64,000 nt of DNA from Phenylobacterium deserti (GCF_003254705.1 NZ_QFYR01000004.1:124001-188000); one strand, 5' to 3'. Shown: positions 1 to 9,889, counted from the stretch's first letter. Program-made: numbers and translations. The notes: a model not told the origin generated them from the sequence alone.

Positions 1-1773
1 GCCGCTGGCGCCGGCGCTGAAGCCCGTGCCGTAGCCCGGGTAGGTTGGGTAGCCGGTCGGGATCACGCCTGGCGCATTCAGGCCTTCGCAAGGCGGCTGG
101 CTGTTCGGCGAGGGCAGGAAGACGTTCGGGTTGTTGCCGCAGACCGCGTTTTGCCAAGCCTGGCTGTTATCGAAGGCGGTGATGCGGCGAGAAACGTCGT
201 CATAAGCGCCGCCGAAGCGCACGTTGAACGCGTCGTCGCCCCACGTCAGATTGGCGCGGGCGCCCTTGGTCTCGGTCTCCCGCTCTTCGTCCTGCAGGTT
301 CACGCGGCCGCCGACCCACTGGAAGTTGGCCGGATCGTTCAGGTCGATGTTGCTCTGGATGGACGGGACGCCGCCGCCTTCGTTGCTGTAGTTCACGACA
401 ACGCCCGCGTTCGGACGGGTGATCAGCAGCACGCTGGGCGACTCGCGGTGGAATTCGCTCTTGGTCCAGTTGGCCTGGACGTCGAGCTTCAGGTTCTCGG
501 TGATCTGCCACTCGGCGCCGGGGTTCACGCCATAGAACTTCGTGTCTTCGAGGAACGGGCGGTACGTGACGAAGAACTGCGAGTTGGCGAAGGTGCCGTT
601 GGTGACCACGCAGCCTTGGGCGCAGTCCTCACGATCGACCTGCAGGTTCAGAGGGATGGCGGCGCCGTTGCGCACCGACCAGTCCATGTCGATCCGCTCG
701 AGCTTGTTGTTCTTCTCGCCGTACATGCTGTCGACGTAGAAGTGCAGGTTATCGCTCGGACGCCACTCGAGGGCGAGGATGGCGTTTGTGCGCTCACGCG
801 TGCCGAAGTTCTGAGCCGGACGGCCCAGGCGCGGGACGATAGCGTTGTCGATCTGCTGGATCGTGCGGCCCGGATTGTTGGCCAGCAGGAACGCGCGGTC
901 GATCGGCGTGCCGGCGACCAGGTTGGCGCCTGCGTTCACCGGAACCGTGCCGGGGATGGTCCAGTTGCCGCCGCCGGTGGTGTTGCAGGTCAGACCCGTG
1001 CCGCACTGAGCGGCGGTGATGTTCGGATTGGTCCAGCCGATGGTCTCGAAGCCGGGCGTGCTGACCTCGTTACGGACGCGCGCGACGCCGACCAGAGCGC
1101 CGAAGTTGCCCCAGGTTTGGCTGGCGAGCAGCGAGCCGCGGTAGCCCCACTTGTCGACGTTGCTGCTCTTGGTGCCTTGCAGCGAATAGGCCAGACGCGG
1201 ACCGACCTGATCGAACGGACGCGCGCTGCGCATGTTCACGGTGCCGGCGGCGCCGCCTTCGATCATCGACGCGAGCGGCGTCTTGTTGACCGTCAACTGC
1301 GAGAAGAGCTCGGTGGGGAAGAGGTCGAGGTCGACTTCACGGTTGGTGCTCTGGGCGTCGGTCCGGCCGGTCGAGGCGATGGCCACCGGCGCGCCGTTGA
1401 GCGTCACGCGGGTGAAGTTGGTGCCGAGGCCGCGGATCGCGACGTTCAAGCCTTCACCGGTGACTTCGCGGGCGATGGTGATGCCCGGCACGCGGTTGAA
1501 GGACTCGGCGATGTTGGTGTCCGGGAACTTGCCGATGTCTTCAGCGAAGATGGAGTCGCTGAAGCCGACCGCATCGCGCTTGGCGTTGGTGGACTGCGCA
1601 AGGCTGCCGCGGAAACCGGTGACGACCAGTTCTTCCACTTCGCCAGTGGACTGCGGCTCTTCCGCGGGCGCGGTTTGCGCAATGGCCTGGGAAGCAAGCA
1701 CGCTGGTGAGGCAGGTCGCGGCAAGCAGAAGCGCCTTGGCGCGCAGGATTCCGCCCTGTTTTGCAGAGATCAT
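1..1773 (-). CDS. TonB-dependent receptor, carbohydrate-uptake class (3' end cut by window edge)
   Basis: Outer-membrane active transporter; 591 codons are visible and the C-terminal part of the barrel lies off the left edge. The start at 1773 has an AAGGAT ribosome site about 6 bases upstream. Residues 1-30 form a signal peptide ending near AIAQ. A TonB-box/plug region follows (EELVVTGFRGSL, then DIGKFPD and NRVPGI), which is the hallmark of the TonB-Xanth-Caul subfamily used for sugars and oligosaccharides. Two Cys near the middle (CGTGLTC) may form a surface disulfide. It diverges from the SGNH esterase, and the shared control region carries GntR-like and LacI-like palindromes, so uptake of xylan-derived acidic oligosaccharides is the likely job. 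The family is clear; the ligand is inferred from neighbours. Confidence 0.93.
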   Translation of the reverse strand, partial: MISAKQGGILRAKALLLAATCLTSVLASQAIAQTAPAEEPQSTGEVEELVVTGFRGSLAQSTNAKRDAVGFSDSIFAEDIGKFPDTNIAESFNRVPGITIAREVTGEGLNVAIRGLGTNFTRVTLNGAPVAIASTGRTDAQSTNREVDLDLFPTELFSQLTVNKTPLASMIEGGAAGTVNMRSARPFDQVGPRLAYSLQGTKSSNVDKWGYRGSLLASQTWGNFGALVGVARVRNEVSTPGFETIGWTNPNITAAQCGTGLTCNTTGGGNWTIPGTVPVNAGANLVAGTPIDRAFLLANNPGRTIQQIDNAIVPRLGRPAQNFGTRERTNAILALEWRPSDNLHFYVDSMYGEKNNKLERIDMDWSVRNGAAIPLNLQVDREDCAQGCVVTNGTFANSQFFVTYRPFLEDTKFYGVNPGAEWQITENLKLDVQANWTKSEFHRESPSVLLITRPNAGVVVNYSNEGGGVPSIQSNIDLNDPANFQWVGGRVNLQDEERETETKGARANLTWGDDAFNVRFGGAYDDVSRRITAFDNSQAWQNAVCGNNPNVFLPSPNSQPPCEGLNAPGVIPTGYPTYPGYGTGFSAGASG

Positions 1774-1887
1774 CTAGTATCCTTCCCCATGCATGCGCTT
1801 GCGCACGCGATCTTGTTGCTTCGTCGCGCAAGGCGCGGCTGCGTATGAACGGCCGTCTTTGTTCGCGACCTTAGTCCGGGAGCCGAA

Positions 1888-1901
1888 TGTTACCGCTCCC
1901 T
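1888..1901. promoter_or_regulatory. LacI-family-like operator (TGTTACCGCTCCCT)
   Basis: An imperfect palindrome with a central CG lies about 115 bases upstream of the receptor start. It shares the ten-base core TACCGCTCCC, plus the leading TG, with the site at 18089-18102 in front of the xylanase operon. Central-CG palindromes are typical of LacI-family repressors, and Caulobacter xylose genes are controlled by one (XylR). No LacI-type gene is in the window, so the regulator would be encoded elsewhere. Assignment is inference. Confidence 0.4.
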
Positions 1902-1918
1902 CTTTGGCGGCTTGTAGG

Positions 1919-1975
1919 TGGTCAGGCCAATGGTGTCAACAGCTCTGACCGTTTTGCGAGAAGCTGGTCAGACCA
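1919..1975. promoter_or_regulatory. Tandem GntR/FadR-like operators TGGTCAGGCCA and TGGTCAGACCA
   Basis: Two copies of an 11-base palindrome sit at 1919-1929 and 1965-1975, 46 bases apart, with a partial copy (TCTGACC) between them. They lie in the divergent control region of the TonB receptor and the SGNH esterase. The reverse complement of the second copy recurs exactly at 5477-5487. Short TGGTC...GACCA palindromes fit FadR-subfamily GntR proteins, and one is encoded at 9949-10692. Binding is inferred. Confidence 0.6.
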
Positions 1976-2031
1976 AGCCCAACTGACCTACTGGCGATCT
2001 ACGTGACCTCGAAACCCGTGTAGGAAGGCGC

Positions 2032-3261
2032 ATGCTCCGGAAGACACTTACCGCACTCCCCCTGGTTCTGGCGCTCGTCGCCGCCGCGCCAAGCGCACAG
2101 GCCCAGAAGTGGGTCGGCTCCTGGGCCTCGGCCCAGCAGATCCCCGAGCCGCACAATGCGCTGCCGAATGAGGACCTGCAGGACGTCACCCTCCGCCAGA
2201 TCATCCACCTGAGCCTCGGCGGACCGCGACTGCGCGTGCGGGTTTCAAACGCCTTCGGAACGGCGCCCTTGACGATCGGCGCGGCCTCCGTGGCCCTGTC
2301 GAGCGGCCCAGGATCACCCGGGCTCCGGACGCAGGGCGCCCCCCTCACCTTCTCCGGCAAGCGCCAGGTGATCATACCGGCGGGGGCGGAGTACCTGTCT
2401 GACCCGGTTGCGCTCGCAGCTCCGGCCGGTGCGGACTTGGCTGTCAGCCTCTACCTTGGTCAGGCCCCTGAGCGGCAAACCAGCCACCCGGGATCGCGCA
2501 CGACATCTTACCTCCTGAAAGGTGAGCACGTGGCCGACGCTGACCTGCCGGGAGCCAAGGCCGTCGACCACTGGTACCAATTGTCGGGTGTCGAGATCGA
2601 CGCGCCCCGCAGTGCGGCCGCGCTGGTCACGCTGGGCGACTCCATCACGGACGGACGCGGCTCGACAACCAACGGCAACGACCGTTGGCCCGACCTTCTG
2701 GCGGCTCGATTGAGGGCGGACGCGCGCACGCGCGGCGTCGCCGTCGTCAATCTGGGCACCGGCGGCAATCGCCTGCTCAACGACGGGCTTGGCCCCAGCG
2801 CCCTCGCGCGCTTCGACCGCGATGTGCTGGGCCAGGCGGGAGTGCGCTGGGTGTTCGTGCTCGAGGGCATCAACGACATCGGCACCCTCAAGGCCGGTGA
2901 GAGCGCCCAGGCCCATGCCGAACTCGTCCAGCGGATGATCGGCGCTTACGAGCAGATCATCGAGCGGGCTCACGCCCATGGCCTGAAAGTGGTCGGCGCG
3001 ACGTTGCTGCCCTTCCAGGGCTCGGACTACGACAAGGCCGACCCGCTGCGGGAACAGGATCGTCAGGCCGTCAATCGCTGGATCCGCACCAGCGGGCGCT
3101 TCGACGCGGTGGTCGACTTCGACCAGGTCACCCGCGATCCGACCCAGCCTCTGAGGCTGAGGCCGGAGTTCGACACGGGGGACCACCTCCATCCTTCGCC
3201 GGCCGGCTACAAGGCCATGGCGGAGGCGATCCCCCTGTCGCTGTTCGGCGCCGCCCGCTAA
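2032..3261 (+). CDS. Secreted SGNH/GDSL-family esterase
   Basis: Probable exported carbohydrate esterase, 409 aa. Residues 1-24 are a signal peptide (cut near AQAQ). A beta-rich N-terminal domain (about 25-190) precedes the SGNH hydrolase fold. The fold shows block I LGDSITDG with nucleophile Ser204, oxyanion Gly in GTGGNR (about 243-247), Asn281 in GIND, and the catalytic Asp384/His387 in DHLHP. This layout is seen in rhamnogalacturonan/xylan acetylesterase-like proteins. The GTAGGAAGG upstream gives a good ribosome site. It diverges from a TonB receptor and is convergent with alpha-glucuronidase, so removing acetyl groups or another ester from glucuronoxylan is plausible. A glucuronoyl esterase role is less likely because those enzymes belong to CE15. 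Confidence 0.9.
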   Translation: MLRKTLTALPLVLALVAAAPSAQAQKWVGSWASAQQIPEPHNALPNEDLQDVTLRQIIHLSLGGPRLRVRVSNAFGTAPLTIGAASVALSSGPGSPGLRTQGAPLTFSGKRQVIIPAGAEYLSDPVALAAPAGADLAVSLYLGQAPERQTSHPGSRTTSYLLKGEHVADADLPGAKAVDHWYQLSGVEIDAPRSAAALVTLGDSITDGRGSTTNGNDRWPDLLAARLRADARTRGVAVVNLGTGGNRLLNDGLGPSALARFDRDVLGQAGVRWVFVLEGINDIGTLKAGESAQAHAELVQRMIGAYEQIIERAHAHGLKVVGATLLPFQGSDYDKADPLREQDRQAVNRWIRTSGRFDAVVDFDQVTRDPTQPLRLRPEFDTGDHLHPSPAGYKAMAEAIPLSLFGAAR

Positions 3262-3270
3262 GGCGGCGCC
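3247..3270. terminator. Hairpin between convergent genes
   Basis: A nine-base perfect stem (GGCGCCGCC / GGCGGCGCC) with a six-base loop overlaps the stop codon of the SGNH esterase and lies 15 bases from the alpha-glucuronidase stop. Only two T follow, so it is a weak intrinsic terminator or simply a stem that separates the two convergent transcripts. Confidence 0.4.
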
Positions 3271-3285
3271 TTCCCGCTCCGGGCC

Positions 3286-5439
3286 TTAGCCGCGGCCCGG
3301 GGCGTACGGGAACTCGAGCGACTTGTAGTACTCGAGATCATGGGCCGGCGGGGCGTAGCCGGCCGGCAGCGGCCGCTTCGAGAAGCTTTGGAAGTAGGCG
3401 ATGCACGCGTCACGCCACCACTGAGCTTCCTTCTCCTGGATGGCCAGGTAGTCGGCCACCTGCTCATACCGGTCGGCGTCGACGTAGGGCTTCATGCCCT
3501 CCCAGGTGCGGCGCATCTGAGCCACTTCCTGGACGCCCTGCGTGTAGCGAACCACCAGCTCGTCCCAGACGGTGCGGCCGGACTGGGTCTTGTCGTCCCA
3601 CTTCACCCGGTGGAACCAGAGCAGGTTCTTCTCATCCGCCGCCAGCTCCTTGCCGGCTTGCGGCGCGTACTGGGCGATTGCGTTGCTGCCCGTCTTCATC
3701 CGGTCGAAGCCGATGCCTTCCGGCGAGGCGCGGTGATAGTAGACCGGCGTCCAGTCAGCGCGGCCGGCTTCCGAGACCCAGGGCGCCGGACCGTAGTGGT
3801 GGCCGGTCCCCATGATGTGGGTCAGGCCCAGCGGGGTCATATAATTCACCACCGTCTCGCGCGACTTCATCATCATGTCGACGACGGGGGTTACGAAGGC
3901 CGGATCGTTGCTGAAGGTCTGGCGAGCCCACTCCTCGGCGATGGCCCGCGATGAGGCCTCCGGGTTCCAGGCGAGGCGGCCGTAGGCGTACCAGTTGGCC
4001 TGGTCGAAGATCGATCCGGCCCAGTTGCGGTCCGTCCCGATATTGGCGACGCCGGCCATGCCGGTAAGCCTGTGACCGAACATCCGGCCGTCCACCACCT
4101 TGGCGACCGTCGAGCCCTTCCCCTTCTGCCAGGTGTCGGCCTTAAGGGCCTCCTCGAAGTAGGCGCCCAGGTAGACGAGGTGGGTCGAGAAGCCGAGGTA
4201 TTCCTTGGTGACCTGGAATTCCATCATCAGCGGCGTCTTGGGTGTGGCGCCGAAGAGCGGACTGAAGGGCTCGCGGGGCTGGAAGTCCAGCGGGCCGTTC
4301 TTCACCTGCACGATGACGTTGTCACGGAACTGGCCGTCCAGCGGCTTGAATTCATTGTAGGCCTGCTTGATCCGATCCTCAGGCAGTTCGTGGGAGTAGA
4401 CGAACGCCCGCCACATCACGATGCCGCCATGCGGAGCCACCGCTTCGGCCAGCATGTTCGCACCCTCCGCGTGGCTGCGCTTGTAGTCGCCGGGACCGGG
4501 CTGACCCTCGGAGTTGGCTTTCACCAGGAAGCCGCCGAAGTCAGGAATGATGCGGTAGATCTCGTCCGCCTTGGCCTTCCAGAACGCGCGGACCTGCGGA
4601 TCCTGCGGGTCCGCGGTCTTCAGCCCGCCGATCTCGATCGGGGCGCTGAAACGAGCCGACAGATAGACCTTCATTCCGTATGGCCGCAGGACGTCCGCCA
4701 CCGCTGCCGCCTTCCGTAGGTACGGCTCGGTGAGGCTGTCAGCCTTGGCGTTGACGTTGTTCAGGACCGTGCCGTTGATGCCCAGCGAGGCGTTGGCGCG
4801 AGCGTAGTCGGTGTAGCGGGGATCCTTGTAGTCGGGCAGCCGCCACCAATCCCAGATGGACTGGCCGGAGTAGCCCCGCTCGACGTGACGGTCGAGGTTG
4901 TCCCAGTGGTTCAGAACCCGGATCTTCACCTTCGGCGCGTCGACAACGTCCACACGCTCCAGCGGCTGGCGCGTCTGGATCATCTGCAGGAAGCGGAAGG
5001 CGCCATAGAGCGCGCCCACATCGCTGTTGGCGGCGACCACGGTCACCCGCCGGCCGCCCGTCTGGGCGCTGCGGATGATGAAGCCTTCCGGCCCGACCTT
5101 GTCGAGCGGCAGGCGCAGGGAGGCGATCAGCGGCGAAGAGGCGGGCGTGCCCACCACGACGGCGCCGTCGCGGGTCGGAGCGGCGGATACCAACGGCGCG
5201 GCGCCCAGGAGACCCGACAGGCCACGGTTCAGTTCCGCGCGAGCCGCCAGCAGGGTCGGCGAGGAGCCCTGCACCACGACCTCGGTAGCTGCGGTTCGAT
5301 ATGCGTCTGCATAGCGCGCCTCGATGGGGCGGTACCGCAGCCAAAGATCATAGCCGTCGTCCGCCTGTGCGTAGGCGGCGGAGCCTACGCCTAAGAGGGC
5401 TATCAGGAAGGCGCCGAACAGGCGGGCAAGCAGCTTCAT
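3286..5439 (-). CDS. aguA: Alpha-glucuronidase, GH67
   Basis: Removes (4-O-methyl)glucuronic acid from the non-reducing end of aldouronic acids released by xylanases. At 717 aa it has the usual GH67 length: signal peptide (1-25), N-terminal domain (to about 150), catalytic TIM barrel (about 165-480) and a helical C-terminal domain. Acidic residues that fit the family's general acid and base pair are Glu311 ([10 protein letters not shown]), Asp385 (GPLDFQP) and Glu413 (TKEYLG). The motif NHWDNLD at 177-183 is also typical. The start at 5439 has GGAGA four bases upstream. It diverges from the mannonate dehydratase gene, and a TGGTCTGACCA palindrome lies in the shared promoter, which suggests control by the hexuronate GntR regulator. 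The signal peptide puts it in the periplasm. Confidence 0.96.
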   Translation of the reverse strand: MKLLARLFGAFLIALLGVGSAAYAQADDGYDLWLRYRPIEARYADAYRTAATEVVVQGSSPTLLAARAELNRGLSGLLGAAPLVSAAPTRDGAVVVGTPASSPLIASLRLPLDKVGPEGFIIRSAQTGGRRVTVVAANSDVGALYGAFRFLQMIQTRQPLERVDVVDAPKVKIRVLNHWDNLDRHVERGYSGQSIWDWWRLPDYKDPRYTDYARANASLGINGTVLNNVNAKADSLTEPYLRKAAAVADVLRPYGMKVYLSARFSAPIEIGGLKTADPQDPQVRAFWKAKADEIYRIIPDFGGFLVKANSEGQPGPGDYKRSHAEGANMLAEAVAPHGGIVMWRAFVYSHELPEDRIKQAYNEFKPLDGQFRDNVIVQVKNGPLDFQPREPFSPLFGATPKTPLMMEFQVTKEYLGFSTHLVYLGAYFEEALKADTWQKGKGSTVAKVVDGRMFGHRLTGMAGVANIGTDRNWAGSIFDQANWYAYGRLAWNPEASSRAIAEEWARQTFSNDPAFVTPVVDMMMKSRETVVNYMTPLGLTHIMGTGHHYGPAPWVSEAGRADWTPVYYHRASPEGIGFDRMKTGSNAIAQYAPQAGKELAADEKNLLWFHRVKWDDKTQSGRTVWDELVVRYTQGVQEVAQMRRTWEGMKPYVDADRYEQVADYLAIQEKEAQWWRDACIAYFQSFSKRPLPAGYAPPAHDLEYYKSLEFPYAPGRG

Positions 5440-5476
5440 GGGGTCTCCGGGAATGGTCTACACACGCCAGTTGTAT

Positions 5477-5487
5477 TGGTCTGACCA
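5477..5487. promoter_or_regulatory. GntR/FadR-like operator TGGTCTGACCA
   Basis: Exact reverse complement of the palindrome at 1965-1975, placed in the 137-base divergent region between alpha-glucuronidase and mannonate dehydratase, 38 bases from the former's start. Two control regions of the same pathway sharing this palindrome make it the best candidate operator for the GntR regulator at 9949-10692. Confidence 0.65.
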
Positions 5488-5576
5488 CAATTGACAACCA
5501 CCCCTCGGCGGCTAAGTTCGACCGGCTTGTGCGCCAAGCCTTGCCTCACGTACGCGCGCCTTCCAAGAAAGCTTTC

Positions 5577-6788
5577 ATGTCGAAGATCACCGCCGCCAAA
5601 GTCATCGTCACCTGCCCGGGTCGCAACTTCGTCACCCTGAAGATCGAGACCGCCGACGGGGTCACCGGCATTGGCGACGCCACGTTGAACGGGCGCGAGC
5701 TGTCGGTCGCCAGCTATCTGAACGACCACGTGATCCCGTGCCTGATCGGCCGCGACGCGCACCAGATCGAGGACATTTGGCAGTACCTCTACAAGGGCGC
5801 GTACTGGCGCCGGGGTCCTGTGACCATGTCCGCCATCGCCGCCGTCGACATGGCGCTGTGGGACATCAAGGGCAAGGTGGCTGGCCTGCCGGTGTACCAG
5901 CTGCTTGGCGGCGCCTCGCGTACGGGCGTGATGGTCTACGGCCACGCCAATGGCGAGACGATCGAGGAGACCCTCGACGTCGCCCAGCACTATAAGGAGC
6001 AGGGCTACAAGGCGATCCGCCTGCAGTCGGGGGTTCCGGGCCTGAAGGCGACCTACGGCGTTTCCAAGGACAAGATGTTCTACGAGCCGGCGGACAGCGA
6101 TCTGCCGAAGGAGACCATCTGGTCGACCCACAAGTACATGCGCACCGTGCCGGAACTGTTCGCCCAGGCGCGTGAGCGCCTCGGGTGGGACGTGCACCTG
6201 CTGCACGACGTCCACCACCGCCTGACGCCCATCGAAGCCGGCCGCCTCGGCAAAGACCTAGAGCCCTATCGCCCGTTCTGGATCGAGGACGCCACGCCCG
6301 CCGAGAACCAGGCGCGCTTCCGTCTGATCCGGCAGCACACGACCACGCCGCTGGCCGTGGGCGAGGTGTTCAACTCGATCTGGGACTGCAAGCAGCTCAT
6401 CGAGGAGCAGCTGATCGACTACATCCGCGCCACGGTGGTGCATGCCGGCGGCATCACCCACCTGCGCCGCATTGCTTCGTTCGCGGATCTCTATGGTGTG
6501 CGCACCGGCTGCCACGGCGCTACCGACCTGTCGCCCGCCTGCATGGCCGCGGCCCTGCACTTCGACCTGTCGGTGCCGAACTTCGGCGTGCAAGAGTACA
6601 TGCGTCACACGCCGGAAACCGACGCGGTCTTCCCGCATGCCTACACCTTCTCGGACGGCGAGCTGCACCCGGGCGAAGCGCCGGGCCTGGGCGTCGACAT
6701 CGACGAAGAGCTGGCCGCCAAGTACCCGTACAAGCCCGCCTACCTGCCGGTCGCCCGTCTGGAAGACGGCACCATGCACGACTGGTGA
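5577..6788 (+). CDS. manD: D-mannonate dehydratase, enolase superfamily (ManD/RspA type)
   Basis: Dehydrates D-mannonate to 2-keto-3-deoxy-D-gluconate, the third step of glucuronate catabolism. The product is 403 aa, normal for ManD. Metal ligands are Asp211, Glu237 and Glu263; catalytic Arg148, Tyr160 and His213 also align, each one position after the residues known in the Novosphingobium enzyme. The set Asp-His plus the Arg/Tyr pair separates ManD from other enolase-superfamily acid-sugar dehydratases. Start 5577 is chosen over an in-frame upstream codon at 5301 because AAGAAAG lies just before it and the upstream extension does not resemble the family. It stands where many bacteria have the unrelated UxuA. 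The next gene, uxaC, starts 189 bases downstream. Confidence 0.95.
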   Translation: MSKITAAKVIVTCPGRNFVTLKIETADGVTGIGDATLNGRELSVASYLNDHVIPCLIGRDAHQIEDIWQYLYKGAYWRRGPVTMSAIAAVDMALWDIKGKVAGLPVYQLLGGASRTGVMVYGHANGETIEETLDVAQHYKEQGYKAIRLQSGVPGLKATYGVSKDKMFYEPADSDLPKETIWSTHKYMRTVPELFAQARERLGWDVHLLHDVHHRLTPIEAGRLGKDLEPYRPFWIEDATPAENQARFRLIRQHTTTPLAVGEVFNSIWDCKQLIEEQLIDYIRATVVHAGGITHLRRIASFADLYGVRTGCHGATDLSPACMAAALHFDLSVPNFGVQEYMRHTPETDAVFPHAYTFSDGELHPGEAPGLGVDIDEELAAKYPYKPAYLPVARLEDGTMHDW

Positions 6789-6977
6789 TCCCGCCGGCCT
6801 GAAGGCGCGCGTCGCGCCCCATTCTGCCCTGGCGACGATCGGTTCGGGTCGCGCCACGGCCGGGGCCGACGCAAGTCTTCGGGCCCGCCGGCGCACCGGC
6901 GCTTTGACACCGGTGGCACGAGCCGTCGCTGCGCGCTATGGCTCGCTCAACAAGACTTGCCAGGACGAGGAAACACC

Positions 6978-8387
6978 ATGGCCGAGCTGAGCCTGCATCC
7001 CGATCGTCTGCTGCCCGCGGAACCTGAGACCCGCGCCATCGCCCGCCGGCTCTATGCCGAGGTGAAGGACCTGCCGATCATCAGCCCGCACGGTCACACT
7101 GACCCGACCTGGTTCGCCTACAACGAGGTCTTCCCCAGCGCGACCGAACTGCTGCTGGCGCCCGACCACTACATCTATCGGATGCTCTACTCGCAGGGCA
7201 TCGCGCTCAACGACGTCGGCGTGCCCTCTAAAGCCGGCCCTTCAACGGCCGACCCGCGTGAGGCGTGGCGCACCTTCGCCCGCAACTGGAAGCTCTTCCG
7301 CGGCACCCCGTCATACATGTGGGTCAGCCACGTCTTCTCCGAAGTGTTCGGATTCACCGAGCGCCTCTCGGAAGCCAACGCCGACAACTACTTCGACACC
7401 ATCAACGACAAGCTCGCCTCGGACGCTTTCCGCCCGCGCGCCCTGTTCGAGCGCTTCAACATCGAGGCGCTGGCCACCACCGAAAGCCCCACCGACGACC
7501 TGCGGCACCACAAGGCCATCCGTGAGAGCGGCTGGAAGGGCAAGGTGGTCACCGCCTATCGTCCCGACCCAGTGATCGACGCCGAGCACGAGTCCTTCCA
7601 GGACAGCCTGAAGGTGTTCGCCGAACTGTCGGGCGAGGATGTCTACAGCTGGCAGGGCTACCTGGCCGCGCACCGCAACCGCCGGGCCTTCTTCGCCGAG
7701 ATGGGCGCCACGTCTACGGATCACGGCCACCCCACGGCCCGCACCGCGGACCTGCCGCCGGCGGACGCCGAGGTCTTGTTCCGCACGATCGTGTCCGGGA
7801 AGGCCACACCCGATCAGGCGGAACTGTTCCGCGCCCAGATGCTGACCGAGATGGCGCGCATGAGCGTCGACGACGGCCTGGTGATGCAGATCCACCCGGG
7901 GTCGTTCCGCAACCACAATCACGGAGTCTTCGAATCCTTCGGCCGCGACAAGGGCGCGGACATCCCTATGGGCACCGAATACGTCCGGGCATTGAAGCCG
8001 CTGCTCGACCGGTTCGGCAACGAGAAGAACCTGTCGGTGATCGTCTTCACTCTGGACGAGACCACCTACAGCCGCGAGCTCGCGCCGTTGGCCGGGCATT
8101 ATCCTGTGCTGAAACTCGGCCCGGCGTGGTGGTTCCACGACAGCCCGGAAGGCATGCGCCGCTTCCGCGAAATGACCACCGAGACGGCCGGCTTCTACAA
8201 CACCGTGGGCTTCAACGACGACACGCGCGCCTTCCTCTCCATCCCCGCCCGTCACGACGTGGCGCGGCGCATTGACTGCGGCTTCCTGGGTCGCCTCGTG
8301 GCCGAACATCGGATCGAGGAAGACGAAGCCCGCGAAGTCGCTGTGGACCTTGCCTACAACCTGCCCAAGCAGGCGTATCGGCTGTGA
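6978..8387 (+). CDS. uxaC: Glucuronate isomerase
   Basis: Converts D-glucuronate to D-fructuronate (and galacturonate to tagaturonate), the first cytoplasmic step of hexuronate breakdown. 469 aa, the usual length, with the amidohydrolase-like metal motif SPHGHTD (His38, His40) and conserved stretches HPGSFRNHN and FNDDTRAF. Start 6978 has GAGG seven bases upstream. The 189-base gap before it contains no gene; a TTGACA hexamer is present at 6905-6910 but no convincing -10 partner at normal spacing, so a separate promoter is uncertain. The stop overlaps the start of the next gene (GTGA), implying coupled translation. Confidence 0.97.
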   Translation: MAELSLHPDRLLPAEPETRAIARRLYAEVKDLPIISPHGHTDPTWFAYNEVFPSATELLLAPDHYIYRMLYSQGIALNDVGVPSKAGPSTADPREAWRTFARNWKLFRGTPSYMWVSHVFSEVFGFTERLSEANADNYFDTINDKLASDAFRPRALFERFNIEALATTESPTDDLRHHKAIRESGWKGKVVTAYRPDPVIDAEHESFQDSLKVFAELSGEDVYSWQGYLAAHRNRRAFFAEMGATSTDHGHPTARTADLPPADAEVLFRTIVSGKATPDQAELFRAQMLTEMARMSVDDGLVMQIHPGSFRNHNHGVFESFGRDKGADIPMGTEYVRALKPLLDRFGNEKNLSVIVFTLDETTYSRELAPLAGHYPVLKLGPAWWFHDSPEGMRRFREMTTETAGFYNTVGFNDDTRAFLSIPARHDVARRIDCGFLGRLVAEHRIEEDEAREVAVDLAYNLPKQAYRL

Positions 8388-9889
8388 GCGGCCCGCGGCT
8401 CAGCGAGAGTGCGCTCGGCGGCCTGCCCGCCGACGTGGTGCAGCCCGGCTACAACCGCACGACGGTTAAGGCGGGCGTCGTTCACCTGGGCATCGGGGCA
8501 TTCCACCGCGCCCATCAGGCGGATGTCTTCGACCAGCTGATCCGCGCTGGCGACCCGCGGTGGGGGATCCGCGGCGCCTCGCTGCGCTCGCCGGACGTCG
8601 CCGAACAGATGAACCCGCAGGACGGGCTCTACAGCGTGGTGGTGCGTGACGGCTCGTCCGAGCAGGTGCGCATCATCGGCGCGGTGCAAGACGTGCTCGT
8701 TGCGCCACAGGATCCGGCCGCACTGGTGGAGGCGCTAGCCGCCGCCGACACGCACCTCGTGACCCTGACCGTGACGGAGAAGGGCTACAAGCTCGACCCC
8801 GCGACCGGCACCCTGCTGACGGAAGACGCCGACGTCGCAGCCGACCTCGGCGGCCTGGACCGGCCAAAAACAGCGCCTGGGTTCCTCGTGGCCGCCCTGA
8901 AGCTGCGACGCGAGCGCGGGCTTCCGGCCCTGACTGCGATCTCGTGCGACAACCTCCCCCACAATGGTGCGGCCCTGAGTGCGGCGGTGCTCGACATGGC
9001 CGCACGTCACGACCCGGCGCTGCGCGACTGGATCGAAGCCAACGGGGCCTTCCCGCAGACCATGGTCGACCGGATCGTGCCGGCCACCACATCCGAGGAC
9101 ATCGACGCCCTCGCCGCACGGCTGGGCGTGGTCGATCGCGCCATGGTGAAGACCGAGCCCTTCACCCAGTGGGTGGTGGAGGACCGTTTCGCCGGCGAGC
9201 GGCCCGATTTGGCGTCTGCAGGCGTGCAGCTGACCCAGTCGGTGGCCCCGTGGGAAGAAGCCAAACTGCGGTTGCTGAACGGCGCGCACTCGGCGATCGC
9301 CTATCTCGGCGGCCTGGCGGGCATCGACTTCGTCCATCAATTCGTTGCCCGCGAGGCCGGAAGCCGCTTCGTGAACCGGGTGTGGGATGAGGCGGAAACA
9401 ACGCTTTCGCCGCCGCCCGGGCTGGAGGTCGCCGCCTATCGAAATGAGCTGATGGCGCGGTTCGCGAACTCGTCCCTGCAGCATCGCACACGCCAGATCG
9501 CGATGGACGGCTCTCAGAAGCTGCCGCAGCGTCTGTTGGCCACCATCTCGGCGCGCCTCCAAAAGGGCCAGCCGATCGACGCCCTCGCCCTTGGCGTGGC
9601 GGCATGGATGCGCTGGCAGGAGGGCCGCGACGAAGGCGGCGCCGCGTTCAAGGTCGACGATCCCCTCGCCGACACGACCCGCAGCTTGGTCGAGCGGGGC
9701 AGCTCGCCGACAGACAAGGCGCTTGCGCTGCTGAGCCTCTCGGCCGTGTTCCCGGCGGACCTGGTGGGTCGCCCCGACTTCCGCGCTGCGGTCACTACGC
9801 AGGCCGAGCGGCTGGCGCGGTTGGGCGCGCTGGGAGCCATCGATGCGCTGCTCTCCGGCAACGTAGGCGTTGACGGTTCCGGGTCGTAA
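8384..9889 (+). CDS. uxuB: Mannitol dehydrogenase-family oxidoreductase, probable fructuronate reductase
   Basis: Likely reduces D-fructuronate to D-mannonate with NADH, linking UxaC to ManD. 501 aa with the long-chain polyol dehydrogenase layout: N-terminal Rossmann motif HLGIGAFHRAHQ (34-45), then the catalytic block with Lys294, Asn299 and His302, each one position before the residues of Pseudomonas mannitol 2-dehydrogenase. Starts with GTG overlapping the uxaC stop by four bases, so the two are co-translated. Mannitol or altronate activity cannot be excluded from sequence; position between uxaC, manD and a GntR regulator argues for fructuronate. The regulator gene follows within 60 bases. 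Confidence 0.9.
   Translation: MSGPRLSESALGGLPADVVQPGYNRTTVKAGVVHLGIGAFHRAHQADVFDQLIRAGDPRWGIRGASLRSPDVAEQMNPQDGLYSVVVRDGSSEQVRIIGAVQDVLVAPQDPAALVEALAAADTHLVTLTVTEKGYKLDPATGTLLTEDADVAADLGGLDRPKTAPGFLVAALKLRRERGLPALTAISCDNLPHNGAALSAAVLDMAARHDPALRDWIEANGAFPQTMVDRIVPATTSEDIDALAARLGVVDRAMVKTEPFTQWVVEDRFAGERPDLASAGVQLTQSVAPWEEAKLRLLNGAHSAIAYLGGLAGIDFVHQFVAREAGSRFVNRVWDEAETTLSPPPGLEVAAYRNELMARFANSSLQHRTRQIAMDGSQKLPQRLLATISARLQKGQPIDALALGVAAWMRWQEGRDEGGAAFKVDDPLADTTRSLVERGSSPTDKALALLSLSAVFPADLVGRPDFRAAVTTQAERLARLGALGAIDALLSGNVGVDGSGS

Noticed and set aside
151..1848. Plus-strand 565-codon frame opposite the left TonB receptor
   Set aside because: The minus strand encodes a receptor with signal peptide, TonB box and plug motifs; the plus frame has low-complexity Val/Ala/Arg composition only.
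6905..6940. TTGACA hexamer as a uxaC promoter
   Set aside because: The nearest GCTATG-like -10 candidate is about ten bases too far away, so it was not listed as a promoter.
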